A DNA stretch of 64,000 bases from Hygrocybe punicea (Eukaryota; Basidiomycota; Agaricomycetes; Agaricales; Hygrophoraceae): the NCBI GenBank assembly GCA_963556145.1, contig OY744469.1:5738767-5802766 (forward strand), read 5' to 3'. A program made the position numbers and the translations under genes. Below the pieces are notes generated by a model. That model did no database searches and was not told where the DNA came from. It saw nothing but the letters and a program-made list of their open reading frames with translations. Positions 40,675-50,660 of this stretch are shown here, piece after piece. The number at the start of each line of letters is the position of its first letter. The first letter of the stretch is position 1.

Positions 40675-41329
40675 ATGCTACGTAGCGCACTCTGCTCGTC
40701 AGTACGTCCTTTGCGATAATCTTTGTGCTTTCAGCCTACCCCATAACGCACTCAGGTTTCCCGGCTTCGCCCACTCGCAGCGTCACCCTCAATACGCTCC
40801 GGCTATCTATCACGATGGTTATCCCAAGAGGCCCGTTCACAAATCCAGAATGCTGTTACATCCAACCCCGTTGTGCTATTTATGAAAGGAACCCCACAGT
40901 TGCCCATGTGCGGGTTCTCGCGCGCAGTGGTACAGCTGTTCGAATTGCATGGCGTGACAGGCGAGAAGATGAAGACGTTTAACGTGTTGGAGGATGACGA
41001 GCTCAGAAGCGGCATAAAGGAATTTTCGTGAGTCTTTGCAATACTCCCTTCAACTTTTTGTTTGTTCTTTTAGTTTGCAAAAATTGCGACTGAATATGGC
41101 TTTAATTAACAATTTGTTTTGTAGTGAGTGGCCTACAGTGCCACAAGTATACGTCAGTGGCGAATTTGTAGGCGGTTGTGATATTCTCCTCGGAAGTGAG
41201 TTTTCCTTGTGTGCTTCGTTTGCCTACCTGTTCTGATCGACATTGCCAGTGCATCAATCCGGCGAACTAGAGGCACTACTCGTGAAAAATAACATCATTC
41301 CGAAGGTATCGTCCTCAGATCAAGAGTAG
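40675..41329 (+). CDS. GRX5: Mitochondrial monothiol glutaredoxin (Grx5-like)
   Basis: Transfers [2Fe-2S] clusters in mitochondrial iron-sulfur assembly. Exons 40675-40701, 40756-41027, 41125-41195 and 41250-41329 give 149 residues. The N-terminus is Arg/Ser-rich without acidic residues up to position 33 ([18 protein letters not shown]...), a mitochondrial presequence. The fold follows with [19 protein letters not shown], where CGFS (Cys61) is the monothiol active site, then [27 protein letters not shown] and [19 protein letters not shown], which bind glutathione and the cluster. Length and motif order are standard. The first exon codes only 9 residues, chosen because it gives the right frame with GT-AG ends and a presequence. 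Confidence 0.88.
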
Positions 41330-41669
41330 GGAACTATCAAACCTGCAGGTTTAGAGCTCAGTGAGGCGGTGACCGTACCCGTGCGGGTTCAAGATGAGTG
41401 GGTACGGGTCAACGCGCAGGTTATCCGTGGGTACCTGCGGATTACCCATGGGTTATACACCAGTGTATATTACATGTCTGAATCTACTACCTTGATTACT
41501 TCCCCTTCTTCCGTTATATATTTAGATTTCCATCGGCCATTCCAGGTATAATTCCACCGACCCCACAAACATCAGTCATTGTATACACCCACGGTATCCA
41601 CGGGTAACCCAAAAATATAACTGCAGGGCACCCCCTACTTCCTCCTGTAAACCCACCATCACCGATACA
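41330..41669. repeat. MITE-like GGGTAC-rich repeat between genes
   Basis: Many GGGTAC, GGGTTA and ACCCG words on both strands, with facing copies such as GGGTTATACACC near 41450 and TGTATACACCCACGG near 41580, suggest a small inverted-repeat element. Borders are not clear. Confidence 0.35.
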
Positions 41670-42003
41670 ATGGGTGAGGACGGAGACCTCGAATCCAACG
41701 GAAAGACCTCAGTCGTCGAAGTCGACGCGGACGCTGAACTCGCCCACGCCGACGAGTTTGCGCAGGGTGACTCCTGGGTAGCGAAAGTGCAACGAATCGC
41801 GGGCAAGTACAAGATCGAGCAGCGTCCCCGAAGACGAACGTACCGACACGAACGGTATCACGAACGTAGGAACCATGGTGGGTATACTTACCACCTTAGC
41901 TCTTGACAGACAGACCGACGGACCAACCCTCCTTCCCTCCCCTCCCTCTTCCAACAGTGGCTTGCGGCGAACATGACGGTGAGCTCGTTCGTGATCGGCG
42001 CAT
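41670..42003 (+). pseudogene. Truncated NCS1 purine-cytosine permease, N-terminus only
   Basis: Starts MGEDGDLESNG and reads VAKVQRIAGKYKIEQ. After a one-base shift near 41815 it continues SSVPEDERTDTNGITNVGTM. An intron (41878-41957) leads to WLAANMTVSSFVIGA, the cytosolic-to-first-helix signature of NCS1/Fcy-type permeases. Homology ends about 42003, so about 85-90% of the transporter (12 helices) is missing. Frameshift plus truncation mark it as a remnant. Confidence 0.55.
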
Positions 42004-42379
42004 GTACAATGAGATACCAACGCCAGAAAAGGCCCCTCTCACGTCCTCCTACTTCGTCAAGTGACGGAGGTGCCGTTCCGACCTCGCAACGAAACAATGT
42101 CTTGACCCATGCTCGCTTGCTTTACGGCTTTAGAATAGGATTCACTGGCCAGTTTCAGTATTCTTACGTCTGTCATCACAGTTTCACCCGGAATCCATTG
42201 GGATGAAGATGGTGTCATGGTAGATGCCCTCGCGGACGTAGATGCGGATACCGGCCAAGCTATTCAGGTGACTATGGCAGTGTACACTAATCCTGGCTTC
42301 CCTTGAAACGGGCATACCCCGGGCCCGTGACGAGGTGCAGTTGGCGTAGACGCGTCCATGCTATTAATAATTATTAATA
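42004..42379. other. Flank of PIF/Harbinger element 2; possible coding scrap
   Basis: The minus strand at 42185-42260 can encode LAGIRIYVREGIYHDTIF, which looks protein-like but is too short to assign. Otherwise no gene. Confidence 0.35.
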
Positions 42380-42987
42380 GGGCTCTTCAAAGTTAGCCTG
42401 CTGGAGGTTCCTGTTGGAGTTCCTGCTGGGTCCTGCAGCGCATCCGGCAGGTTCCTGTTTGACTTTATTATTTTATTTTATTGTTATCGAAAAACCCAAA
42501 TAAGAATAAATCATCCCGTATGCTGAAGCCTGCACTTCGAAGGTTAATTCATGCCCCAACCCCCTTCTGCACGCCCACCTCGCCCACCTCGAATCCGAAT
42601 CACCGAGCGGCAGAAATGTCTTGACCAGCTGAAGTCTGCCTACCTAGAAACCCACTGGAAATTACTACGTGTACTTCTTTCTGACGATGAGGACGAGGAC
42701 TCCAACGAGGAAAACAACGACTCAGATCCTTCCGATTCTGAAAGATCAACCCTACCCAGCAACCCCCTCTCACTCACCCAGCCATCCTCTCTGGATTATG
42801 CAATGCAGCCTAGCAGCCCACTCTCACTCGCGCAATCCTCTCCAGATTTGATGCAGCCTAGCAGCCCCATCTCACTTATTACAGAATTGCAACTATCCTC
42901 CCCTCTTTCATCTGTTGATGGTCACAGCACCTCAGATGATTCTGAGGCGGATGAACTTGAAATCCTTGCCTTACTTCGCGCGAAATA

Positions 42988-44623
42988 TGTTACGGATCGC
43001 TTCTGCAGCGGGCTCCGGCAACAATCAACTTAACAGGGGATCGGCTTCCAGAGGGGAGAACAGCAGCTTTCATTGTTGCTTACAGCTAAGACAACACTGC
43101 TAAGAAGGGGGGGGTCAAGGTCTAATGTCATTGCGAGCCGTGGGGGTTACCCAAAACAAGATGAGTCTGCCCCAAGAACCAGACTAAACGTAAAGAAAGG
43201 AAAAGAAGAAAAAGTCCGAACCAACAACAAGAACAGTATATATATTGACTGGTCTTGAGGGGAGGTAAATAGAAATACAACCATGAAGCCACAACATGTC
43301 CAACTCTACCATGTGTTCACCATGAGGCGTACATGAGGCGTCCTCATGTCGATGTTCTCGTGATCCAACTGGAGGCCCGGGTGTCGTTGAGGATAGAAGA
43401 GGTCCGGATGACTCGGATGATTTGTCATCGGATCATGTGACATGCAGAATTGCCAATTCGGGGTCTACACTTGCTGTAACAAGCAAGTGTGCAATCTAGC
43501 AAGTGCATTGCACGGTCGGGTCGAAGATGGGTATCATCCAGTGTGGGATTGGTGATGAGAATGTCTTGAGGTGGTGTGGATGTAGTGGCAAGGTTTGCAT
43601 GAAAGAAAACAAAGGAATGTGTGGAAGGAAAACCAACTAGGACGGTGGGCTAGTCGAGGTCAGACATGTGAACAGCACAAGCTGTACCGGATGACGATGT
43701 CTGTGTTGATGACGTATCGAGGAGCGATGTCTTGTCCTGTTTGTGGAACAAGAAGGTCCACTTGATGTCGGTATTCGTCCAAGAAAGGGTATCATTGTAA
43801 ACGAGTGTGGGAGATATCAAGGTTATAGATGGAAAAGGTTAAATGAATGTGGGTCCAGGTTTCGAGTCATGGCACGAGTGACAAGCTGTGGGAACAAGTC
43901 GTCGGGTACTGCATTGAAGCGGTGTTGTGCGAACAATATGCGATAGGGGTTGGTTCACTGTTTGGGAAGTCGTATGGTCTGTGGTCGAAGTCCAAAAGAA
44001 TGTGCTTCGGCAATGGTCGGATTAGAGAGAACAGTGAAATGTCTTGTGATCGGGGATTGTTCAGAGTTCGCATGCAGGTGAGGAATGTCGTCGGATCGTC
44101 AGGGAGGATAATGGTGGGCACAGGGTACGAATATGGAAACCAAATATCCGGGAATGGCAATTGTCAATTACGTGTCGATATATTGTTGAGGCGGAAGTCA
44201 GAAGTATCAATGGTGGAAGGGTTTCAGTGCCGATGCCAAAGATAGATCATAACAAGGTAGAAACCGATCAGGAAGGTGATGGCAATGCTGCCAATAACAA
44301 TTACAGTAATGAGCTGTGTCGGGAGTACAGCCATTGTGATCGGTTTGTCGTGGGATAGCGTAAACAAGATATCGAAGGGAAAAGACAATGTCGGTGACGT
44401 CCATCGGCAAGGAGACTATTCGGGTACAACAAGGTCACGTGGGATATGTCCATGGTCGGTCTGGATTGTTCTGGAAGAAAAGAGAACAAGGACAAGAATA
44501 AACAACAATGTCCAAAAGAAGACAAAAGGTAAAGGGGAACGAAAAAGGAAGGTATGGTAAAGCGGAATCGTCATCGCGGGTAATGGAGTCGGGATCGGAG
44601 TTGCGGAGTTGAAAAACGTAACA
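42988..44623 (-). repeat. LARD-like element, left LTR
   Basis: 1636 bp, same as 47700-49335. The small open frames inside it are LTR sequence, not genes. Confidence 0.93.
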
Positions 44624-45504
44624 ATACCCCCGGAACAAGGGGAATCGTCCCGATTAACCGGAAGAACAAAGAACAAGGGAAACAAAGAACAAGGAAAAAA
44701 ATACAAGGAAAGAACAGACAGTTTAACGACATGATCAAGGTCGGCAAGAAATCAAAAACATGAAGGAGGAAAAAATGTCAGTCCAAAGGTCATTAAATCA
44801 TGAATCATGAAGACATTACTGAGTTACAAGGGTTAAAAAGAAATATATTCGGGTTCGTCCAATTGTTTTTTGTCATTGTGGATATTCAGAGATCATTGTT
44901 ATTTCGTTATTAAGTCGTCAAGGGTGTCGGGTTGAAAGGAGGTAAGGGTTGTCGGGGTCCAGGTGTTCATTCAGGGTTTTCGGTTCAAAGAGAATTAGGT
45001 GGTCGGCATTTTTGGGATGAGGGAGTTCTGGATGTCAGAGAGTTCTGGGTGTCAGAAGTTTATAGTCATTACGGACATTTGAATGGGCATAGATTTATAT
45101 CGTTTCAGATATCGGTGTTGTTGACTGATCGTGGATTTCCTACACTCAAATGGTGTGCGAGATTTCTTCATATTCCATGAATGCAACAGGGATTGGTGTC
45201 GGTCAGAAGATGTTTGGGAATTCGGGATAAGGAAGGTGAAAGAGTTGCCAGTTCCAAGTTGTACATTGGCAAAGGATTTCGGATGGGGATTCATTCTTCA
45301 CTGTTTCTTTTTCTGGTGCATTTACTGCCATACTGGTCAGCAGCACATCGGGTTCCTTTCCACATGGGATTGGAGGTCATTGGTTTGATAACCAGTATCC
45401 TTCTGGTTCAGTTCTGGTGTCCATAGACATCAAGGTTCATTCTACGGCTTATAGCGATCATGCATGCGTCTGGGGGTCATAGATTTTATATCGTTTCGGA
45501 TATT

Positions 45505-45620
45505 CATCTCTTATTTATATAGCTGGTGAGAGAACCTGCTGCTTCGTCTCTTATTTGTATAGCTGGTGAGAGAACCTGCTGCTTCATCTCTTATTTGTAT
45601 AGCTGGTGAGAGAACCTGCT
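45505..45620. repeat. Three 40-bp tandem units
   Basis: Units beginning C(A/G)TCTCTTATTT and containing AGCTGGTGAGAGAACCTGCT, spaced exactly 40 bp (45505, 45545, 45585), in the interior of the LARD-like element. Confidence 0.9.
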
Positions 45621-45761
45621 ACATGTTTCTCTATGGTCATGTTCCATCTGTCCATTCCATTTCTGTTTCTTCTGTTCTGTTTCTGGGTATTCTGTTTCTT
45701 CTGGGTGTTTTTGTTGGTGTAAATAATGTCGAGGTTGTTTACATACAGGGGAAAGTCCATT

Positions 45762-46253
45762 CTATGAATCATACATGACAGGGGTGTATCCTTTCACAAA
45801 CAACATCAATCTCCAATCCAATCCATGGATGTCATTCTCCTTCCCCTTCACCATACGCTCATGCATTGCACGAAATAAGGCATGACGATGATAATCGGGT
45901 TCTTTGGTCCCATGTCTCGAGCGTTTGTTCTGCATGTTATGGCCGTCAGAACGGTGTGCACGGTCGAGTTTCTTTTTCTGGGATTGGGGAAGAAGTGGAG
46001 AGCGGCGACGTGACTGGGTTTGGAGCGAGACAAGAGGTGGAGAATACAACCATGCTCGGTATTCATCATCCATCTCTATATGCAGTCGGTGGGTTACTTT
46101 TCGAGGGGGTGTCGGAAGATCAGTGAGACTGTCCATGTACGCATCAAAGTCATCAATGGGGGGAGTCAGATGTTCTTCACCACAAATGTTCACTGCACCA
46201 AAATATAGCTCGTTGTCCAGATCATCGAAGATGAAGGGTACGTCGAGACTCAT
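45762..46253 (-). CDS. Accessory protein of the LARD-like element, homologous to the Gypsy accessory ORF
   Basis: 163 residues. Shares with 11653-12381 the ordered blocks ELYFGAVNICGEEHLTPPIDDFDAYMDSL (there VNVRGVNCPPPDDFDFFMDSL), a P-T-PP stretch, MDDEYRAWLYSPP (there EFREWLESPP), a Lys/Arg/His-rich region and a final HALFRAM...GLDW (there KALLNATK...VQDW). No known domain. The upstream ORF 46250-46912 overlaps its start by four bases, so the two may be joined by splicing or frameshift or be read separately. Retention in an element that has lost gag and pol suggests the protein, or its RNA, is useful to the element. Confidence 0.55.
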   Translation of the reverse strand: MSLDVPFIFDDLDNELYFGAVNICGEEHLTPPIDDFDAYMDSLTDLPTPPRKVTHRLHIEMDDEYRAWLYSPPLVSLQTQSRRRSPLLPQSQKKKLDRAHRSDGHNMQNKRSRHGTKEPDYHRHALFRAMHERMVKGKENDIHGLDWRLMLFVKGYTPVMYDS

Positions 46254-46912
46254 TGTCGATGTCGACGGTGGGGACGGTGTCGAGGATGCTGGATGATACG
46301 TGTGTCACGATGATTCTGGGGTATGGGTGCAAGACGAGGAGCGGGGATGCGAACAACGAATCGATGATGAGGAAGTTCCTCGTCCAAAATGTATTGGAGA
46401 CGCTGGAGGAGGAATTGGCTTCGACGATTTCTTTGCTCAGTGATCCGTAGACCACCCAGGAGACGGTGTAATTCGTCAAGGACCGGTGTCACGGATCGTG
46501 GAAGGAAGACGAGGTGTGGAATGCGAGGATCGTTCCAGCTGATGTAGTCGACCCAGTCGTCAGGTCGGTTGAGAGGGAACCAGGCAAGATCGCACTGCCA
46601 CCAGCGACGGGCAGGCCACGGGTACGGATGGTCTGGGGGACAGAGGTTGGCCAGGGTGACGACAGGTGGGTGGTTTAAAGAAGTTTTCCGTCTTCGGTAA
46701 TTACCATGCCTCATTGTCAGCATCATGTCGGAGTTTCCAGTGATCGGTCCATGTACCAGAGTCTTGGTTGCCTCGTGGATTCGTATGTATGATCGGGGAT
46801 CAAAGTTCCAGAAAAAGAGGGTGTGTAGCGGGATATCACCTGATATGCCGATCCGCGCTATCCAAATTGGTAAGGAGTGGTGTTTCGTATGTGTTCCATT
46901 CATGACAATCAT
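46250..46912 (-). CDS. Hypothetical ORF upstream of the accessory gene in the LARD-like element
   Basis: 220 residues, Trp- and Pro-rich (RRWWQCDLAWFPLNRPDDWVDYISWNDPRIPHLVFLPRSVTPVLDELHRLL), ending in an Arg/His-rich tail. No recognised domain. Its N-terminal DNA (46808-46840, GGGTGTGTAGCGGGATATCAC) resembles 13430-13460 just downstream of Gypsy pol, supporting common descent of the two element interiors. The C-terminal part overlaps possible splice sites and may not be translated. Confidence 0.4.
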   Translation of the reverse strand: MIVMNGTHTKHHSLPIWIARIGISGDIPLHTLFFWNFDPRSYIRIHEATKTLVHGPITGNSDMMLTMRHGNYRRRKTSLNHPPVVTLANLCPPDHPYPWPARRWWQCDLAWFPLNRPDDWVDYISWNDPRIPHLVFLPRSVTPVLDELHRLLGGLRITEQRNRRSQFLLQRLQYILDEELPHHRFVVRIPAPRLAPIPQNHRDTRIIQHPRHRPHRRHRQ

Positions 46913-47699
46913 TATAATCTTGGTCGTTCATTCATCCATGTCAAACAAAGAGGGTCCCCTTTCATCTGTTCCAGCAGACTACTAAGATCAACCACTTCTC
47001 TTTGTTACATGTACAGGTCATTACAGGATTCGGGGTTTCATTTGCATACTGGCTTTCTCTGGGCTTTCTGCATTTGGTGAGGAGATGGGAGGGAGGAGGT
47101 GGAAGGAAGGGTAGGAAGGCGGCTTGAAGGGTTCGGTGATTTTCAGTTCGTCCAGGGAGAGGGAGTCATAATATGTCTGGTACAACCAAAACATATTTGA
47201 TTCATGAAGGTGGGATACCTAAGGCGATTGGTTTGTCTAGCAGTATCCTTCTGCATCTGGGGGCAATGACAAGTCATGTCCATTGCATCATTCATGTCAT
47301 AATTATCGTATTGAAGTAGCGGAATGACAGTGGTGACGTTAGTCAGGGGTTTATTACAACTTGGGTTCCAGGATTGGGCTTGAGCAATTATTATGGATAA
47401 ACCATAAATAATTCGCAGGGCGGCAGTCTTGAGGTTGACCATTCGGAGTATTCAACAATCATTCGGGGTCCGGGTGGCTAGTGTACATCAACAGATTTCA
47501 GGTCTATGTCAGTAACAGGCTAGCATCGTTCGTTCGTCCATTCGTGTGGGGTCAGGGTTAAGGGATGAATAAAGTCGAGAGGAGGAGGAGAGGAAGAGGG
47601 TATAGGGGAGGACGAGGGAGAGATTCGGGAGAGAGGAGGGGGTTTGTTCGTTCATGTCGAAAGTTGAATGTCGGGGGAGTTGGGAAACGTTTAGTCTTT

Positions 47700-49335
47700 T
47701 GTTACGGATCGCTTCTGCAGCGGGCTCCGGCAACAATCAACTTAACAGGGGATCGGCTTCCAGAGGGGAGAACAGCAGCTTTCATTGTTGCTTACAGCTA
47801 AGACAACACTGCTAAGAAGGGGGGGGTCAAGGTCTAATGTCATTGCGAGCCGTGGGGGTTACCCAAAACAAGATGAGTCTGCCCCAAGAACCAGACTAAA
47901 CGTAAAGAAAGGAAAAGAAGAAAAAGTCCGAACCAACAACAAGAACAGTATATATATTGACTGGTCTTGAGGGGAGGTAAATAGAAATACAACCATGAAG
48001 CCACAACATGTCCAACTCTACCATGTGTTCACCATGAGGCGTACATGAGGCGTCCTCATGTCGATGTTCTCGTGATCCAACTGGAGGCCCGGGTGTCGTT
48101 GAGGATAGAAGAGGTCCGGATGACTCGGATGATTTGTCATCGGATCATGTGACATGCAGAATTGCCAATTCGGGGTCTACACTTGCTGTAACAAGCAAGT
48201 GTGCAATCTAGCAAGTGCATTGCACGGTCGGGTCGAAGATGGGTATCATCCAGTGTGGGATTGGTGATGAGAATGTCTTGAGGTGGTGTGGATGTAGTGG
48301 CAAGGTTTGCATGAAAGAAAACAAAGGAATGTGTGGAAGGAAAACCAACTAGGACGGTGGGCTAGTCGAGGTCAGACATGTGAACAGCACAAGCTGTACC
48401 GGATGACGATGTCTGTGTTGATGACGTATCGAGGAGCGATGTCTTGTCCTGTTTGTGGAACAAGAAGGTCCACTTGATGTCGGTATTCGTCCAAGAAAGG
48501 GTATCATTGTAAACGAGTGTGGGAGATATCAAGGTTATAGATGGAAAAGGTTAAATGAATGTGGGTCCAGGTTTCGAGTCATGGCACGAGTGACAAGCTG
48601 TGGGAACAAGTCGTCGGGTACTGCATTGAAGCGGTGTTGTGCGAACAATATGCGATAGGGGTTGGTTCACTGTTTGGGAAGTCGTATGGTCTGTGGTCGA
48701 AGTCCAAAAGAATGTGCTTCGGCAATGGTCGGATTAGAGAGAACAGTGAAATGTCTTGTGATCGGGGATTGTTCAGAGTTCGCATGCAGGTGAGGAATGT
48801 CGTCGGATCGTCAGGGAGGATAATGGTGGGCACAGGGTACGAATATGGAAACCAAATATCCGGGAATGGCAATTGTCAATTACGTGTCGATATATTGTTG
48901 AGGCGGAAGTCAGAAGTATCAATGGTGGAAGGGTTTCAGTGCCGATGCCAAAGATAGATCATAACAAGGTAGAAACCGATCAGGAAGGTGATGGCAATGC
49001 TGCCAATAACAATTACAGTAATGAGCTGTGTCGGGAGTACAGCCATTGTGATCGGTTTGTCGTGGGATAGCGTAAACAAGATATCGAAGGGAAAAGACAA
49101 TGTCGGTGACGTCCATCGGCAAGGAGACTATTCGGGTACAACAAGGTCACGTGGGATATGTCCATGGTCGGTCTGGATTGTTCTGGAAGAAAAGAGAACA
49201 AGGACAAGAATAAACAACAATGTCCAAAAGAAGACAAAAGGTAAAGGGGAACGAAAAAGGAAGGTATGGTAAAGCGGAATCGTCATCGCGGGTAATGGAG
49301 TCGGGATCGGAGTTGCGGAGTTGAAAAACGTAACA
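47700..49335 (-). repeat. LARD-like element, right LTR
   Basis: 1636 bp copy of 42988-44623, followed by AAATA. Confidence 0.93.
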
Positions 49336-50660
49336 AAATACATCTTCCTGCGCGACAAATTAACTCACACTCGTTATTTCAACCGTGGTCCTCCTATCCC
49401 CAAAAATTCACAGCTCGAACTATTGCAGTGGTATAAGATCAATAATCCTCGTCGTTTTCGCAGTAAAGTACGCGTTGCTCCTGAAACTTTTGACAATTTG
49501 GTCCAGTTGATCCAATCTCACTCAATTTTTACCAACAACTCGCACAACGAACAAATTCCTGTTTGGATTCAGCTCGCTATCTTTCTCAATCGAATCGGTC
49601 ACTATGGGAACTTGGCCACACTGGATGACATTGGGGAATGGGCAGGAGTCTCGGCGGGTACCGTTTCCAACTGCACTCGGCGTTGCATGGTTGCCATCAT
49701 TACCCATCATGACCAAGCTATCTGCTTGCCTACAGCAGAAGAAAAGGAGCGGTCCAAGCAATGGGCAGAGGCTGCTGTTCTTCCAGCATGGTGGAATGGT
49801 TGCCTCGCTGTTGATGGTACCACGCTCCCCCTGTTCCAGAAGCCTGGGCTTCACGGTGAGGCCTGGTTTGACAAGAGTTCAAACTACCCAATGAATGCTC
49901 AAGTAAGTGCATCACACATTACCCGCAACCATTTTCCTTAATTTTTTCACAGCTTGTCGTCTTGCCCCACAACCTCCTCATCGTCGATTATTGTCTTGGT
50001 CATACAGGTAGTGCACACGATTCCTATGCCTTTGAGGGCACACGCATCGCTTGCAATCCAGGAGAATTTTTGCAGCCGGGAGAGTGGATGTGGGCCGATG
50101 CGGCCTATCCGCTCTACCCCTGGTGCATCCCACCATTCAAGAAACCCATCGATGGAGAACTCACAACCGAACAACGTCATTTCAACTTCTTTCTGTCAAC
50201 TATCCGGATACGAGTCGAGCACGCAATCAGGTTACTTAAGGGTCATTTCCAATCACTTCGCGAACTCCGGATACAAATCGGTTCAAAGCAAAAGCACCGA
50301 TGGGCAATCCTGTGGATTAGGTGTTGCATTGTTATTTCCAATTTAATCATCCGCCTTGAAGGCGATCACCCTGATGAAAATTGGATGGACTTCTGTATTC
50401 GGATGGGTTTGTATAGGGCGGATGGACAGATGCCTTCAGTTAGCACCGATGAGCACAATGCAGATGATAGTGGGGATGATGATATGAGCAATGATGGTGG
50501 CGAGATGGAGGAAATTGATGTGCCGGCTGCTGGACACACCCTACGCCAAAATTTGTTTGACATCCTTATTGCTAACCCCCCTCGGTCTTAAAGAGTCTCA
50601 AAAACATTCATGTATTTTTTTCAGAAATAAAAGGCACCACTTAGGTGCACATATATGTAT

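Larger units (their letters stand above)
42988..49335 (-). mobile_element. Large non-autonomous LTR element (LARD-like), recent insertion
   Basis: Two 1636-bp LTRs (42988-44623, 47700-49335) start TGTTACGG and end CGTAACA, are flanked by AAATA (42983-42987, 49336-49340), and appear identical or nearly so. Every open frame in one recurs unchanged in the other, indicating a young insertion. The 3.08-kb interior has no gag, protease, RT or integrase but keeps two minus-strand ORFs (46250-46912 and 45762-46253). The second is homologous to the accessory gene of the Gypsy complex. Orientation minus is chosen from these ORFs. A solo LTR of the same family lies at 59682-61318. Confidence 0.87.
42551..50591 (+). 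pseudogene. PIF/Harbinger DDE transposase of element 2, interrupted by an LTR element
   Basis: First part 42551-42987: MPQPPSARPPRPPRIRIT and Ser/Asp-rich linkers to LALLRAKY. Second part after the AAATA duplication, 49341-49902: IFLRDKLTHTRYFNRGP, RFRSKVRVAPETFDNLV, CLAVDGTTLPLFQKPGLHGEAWF. Intron 49903-49952 follows, then exon 49953-50591: LIVDYCLGHTGSAHDSYAFEG, WADAAYPLYPWCIPPFKKP, IRIRVEHAIRLLKGHFQSL, ending with an acidic tail. The three catalytic positions (Asp in AVDGTT, Asp in SAHDSY, Glu in VEHAIR) are present. Removing the insertion and one AAATA restores RAKYIFLRDK in frame, so this enzyme was intact until the LTR element landed. Confidence 0.87.

Noticed and set aside
43743..44706. 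Several 60-130-residue open frames inside the LTR at 42988-44623
   Set aside because: They recur unchanged in the second LTR and decayed in the solo LTR, have no domains and lie within LTR sequence.
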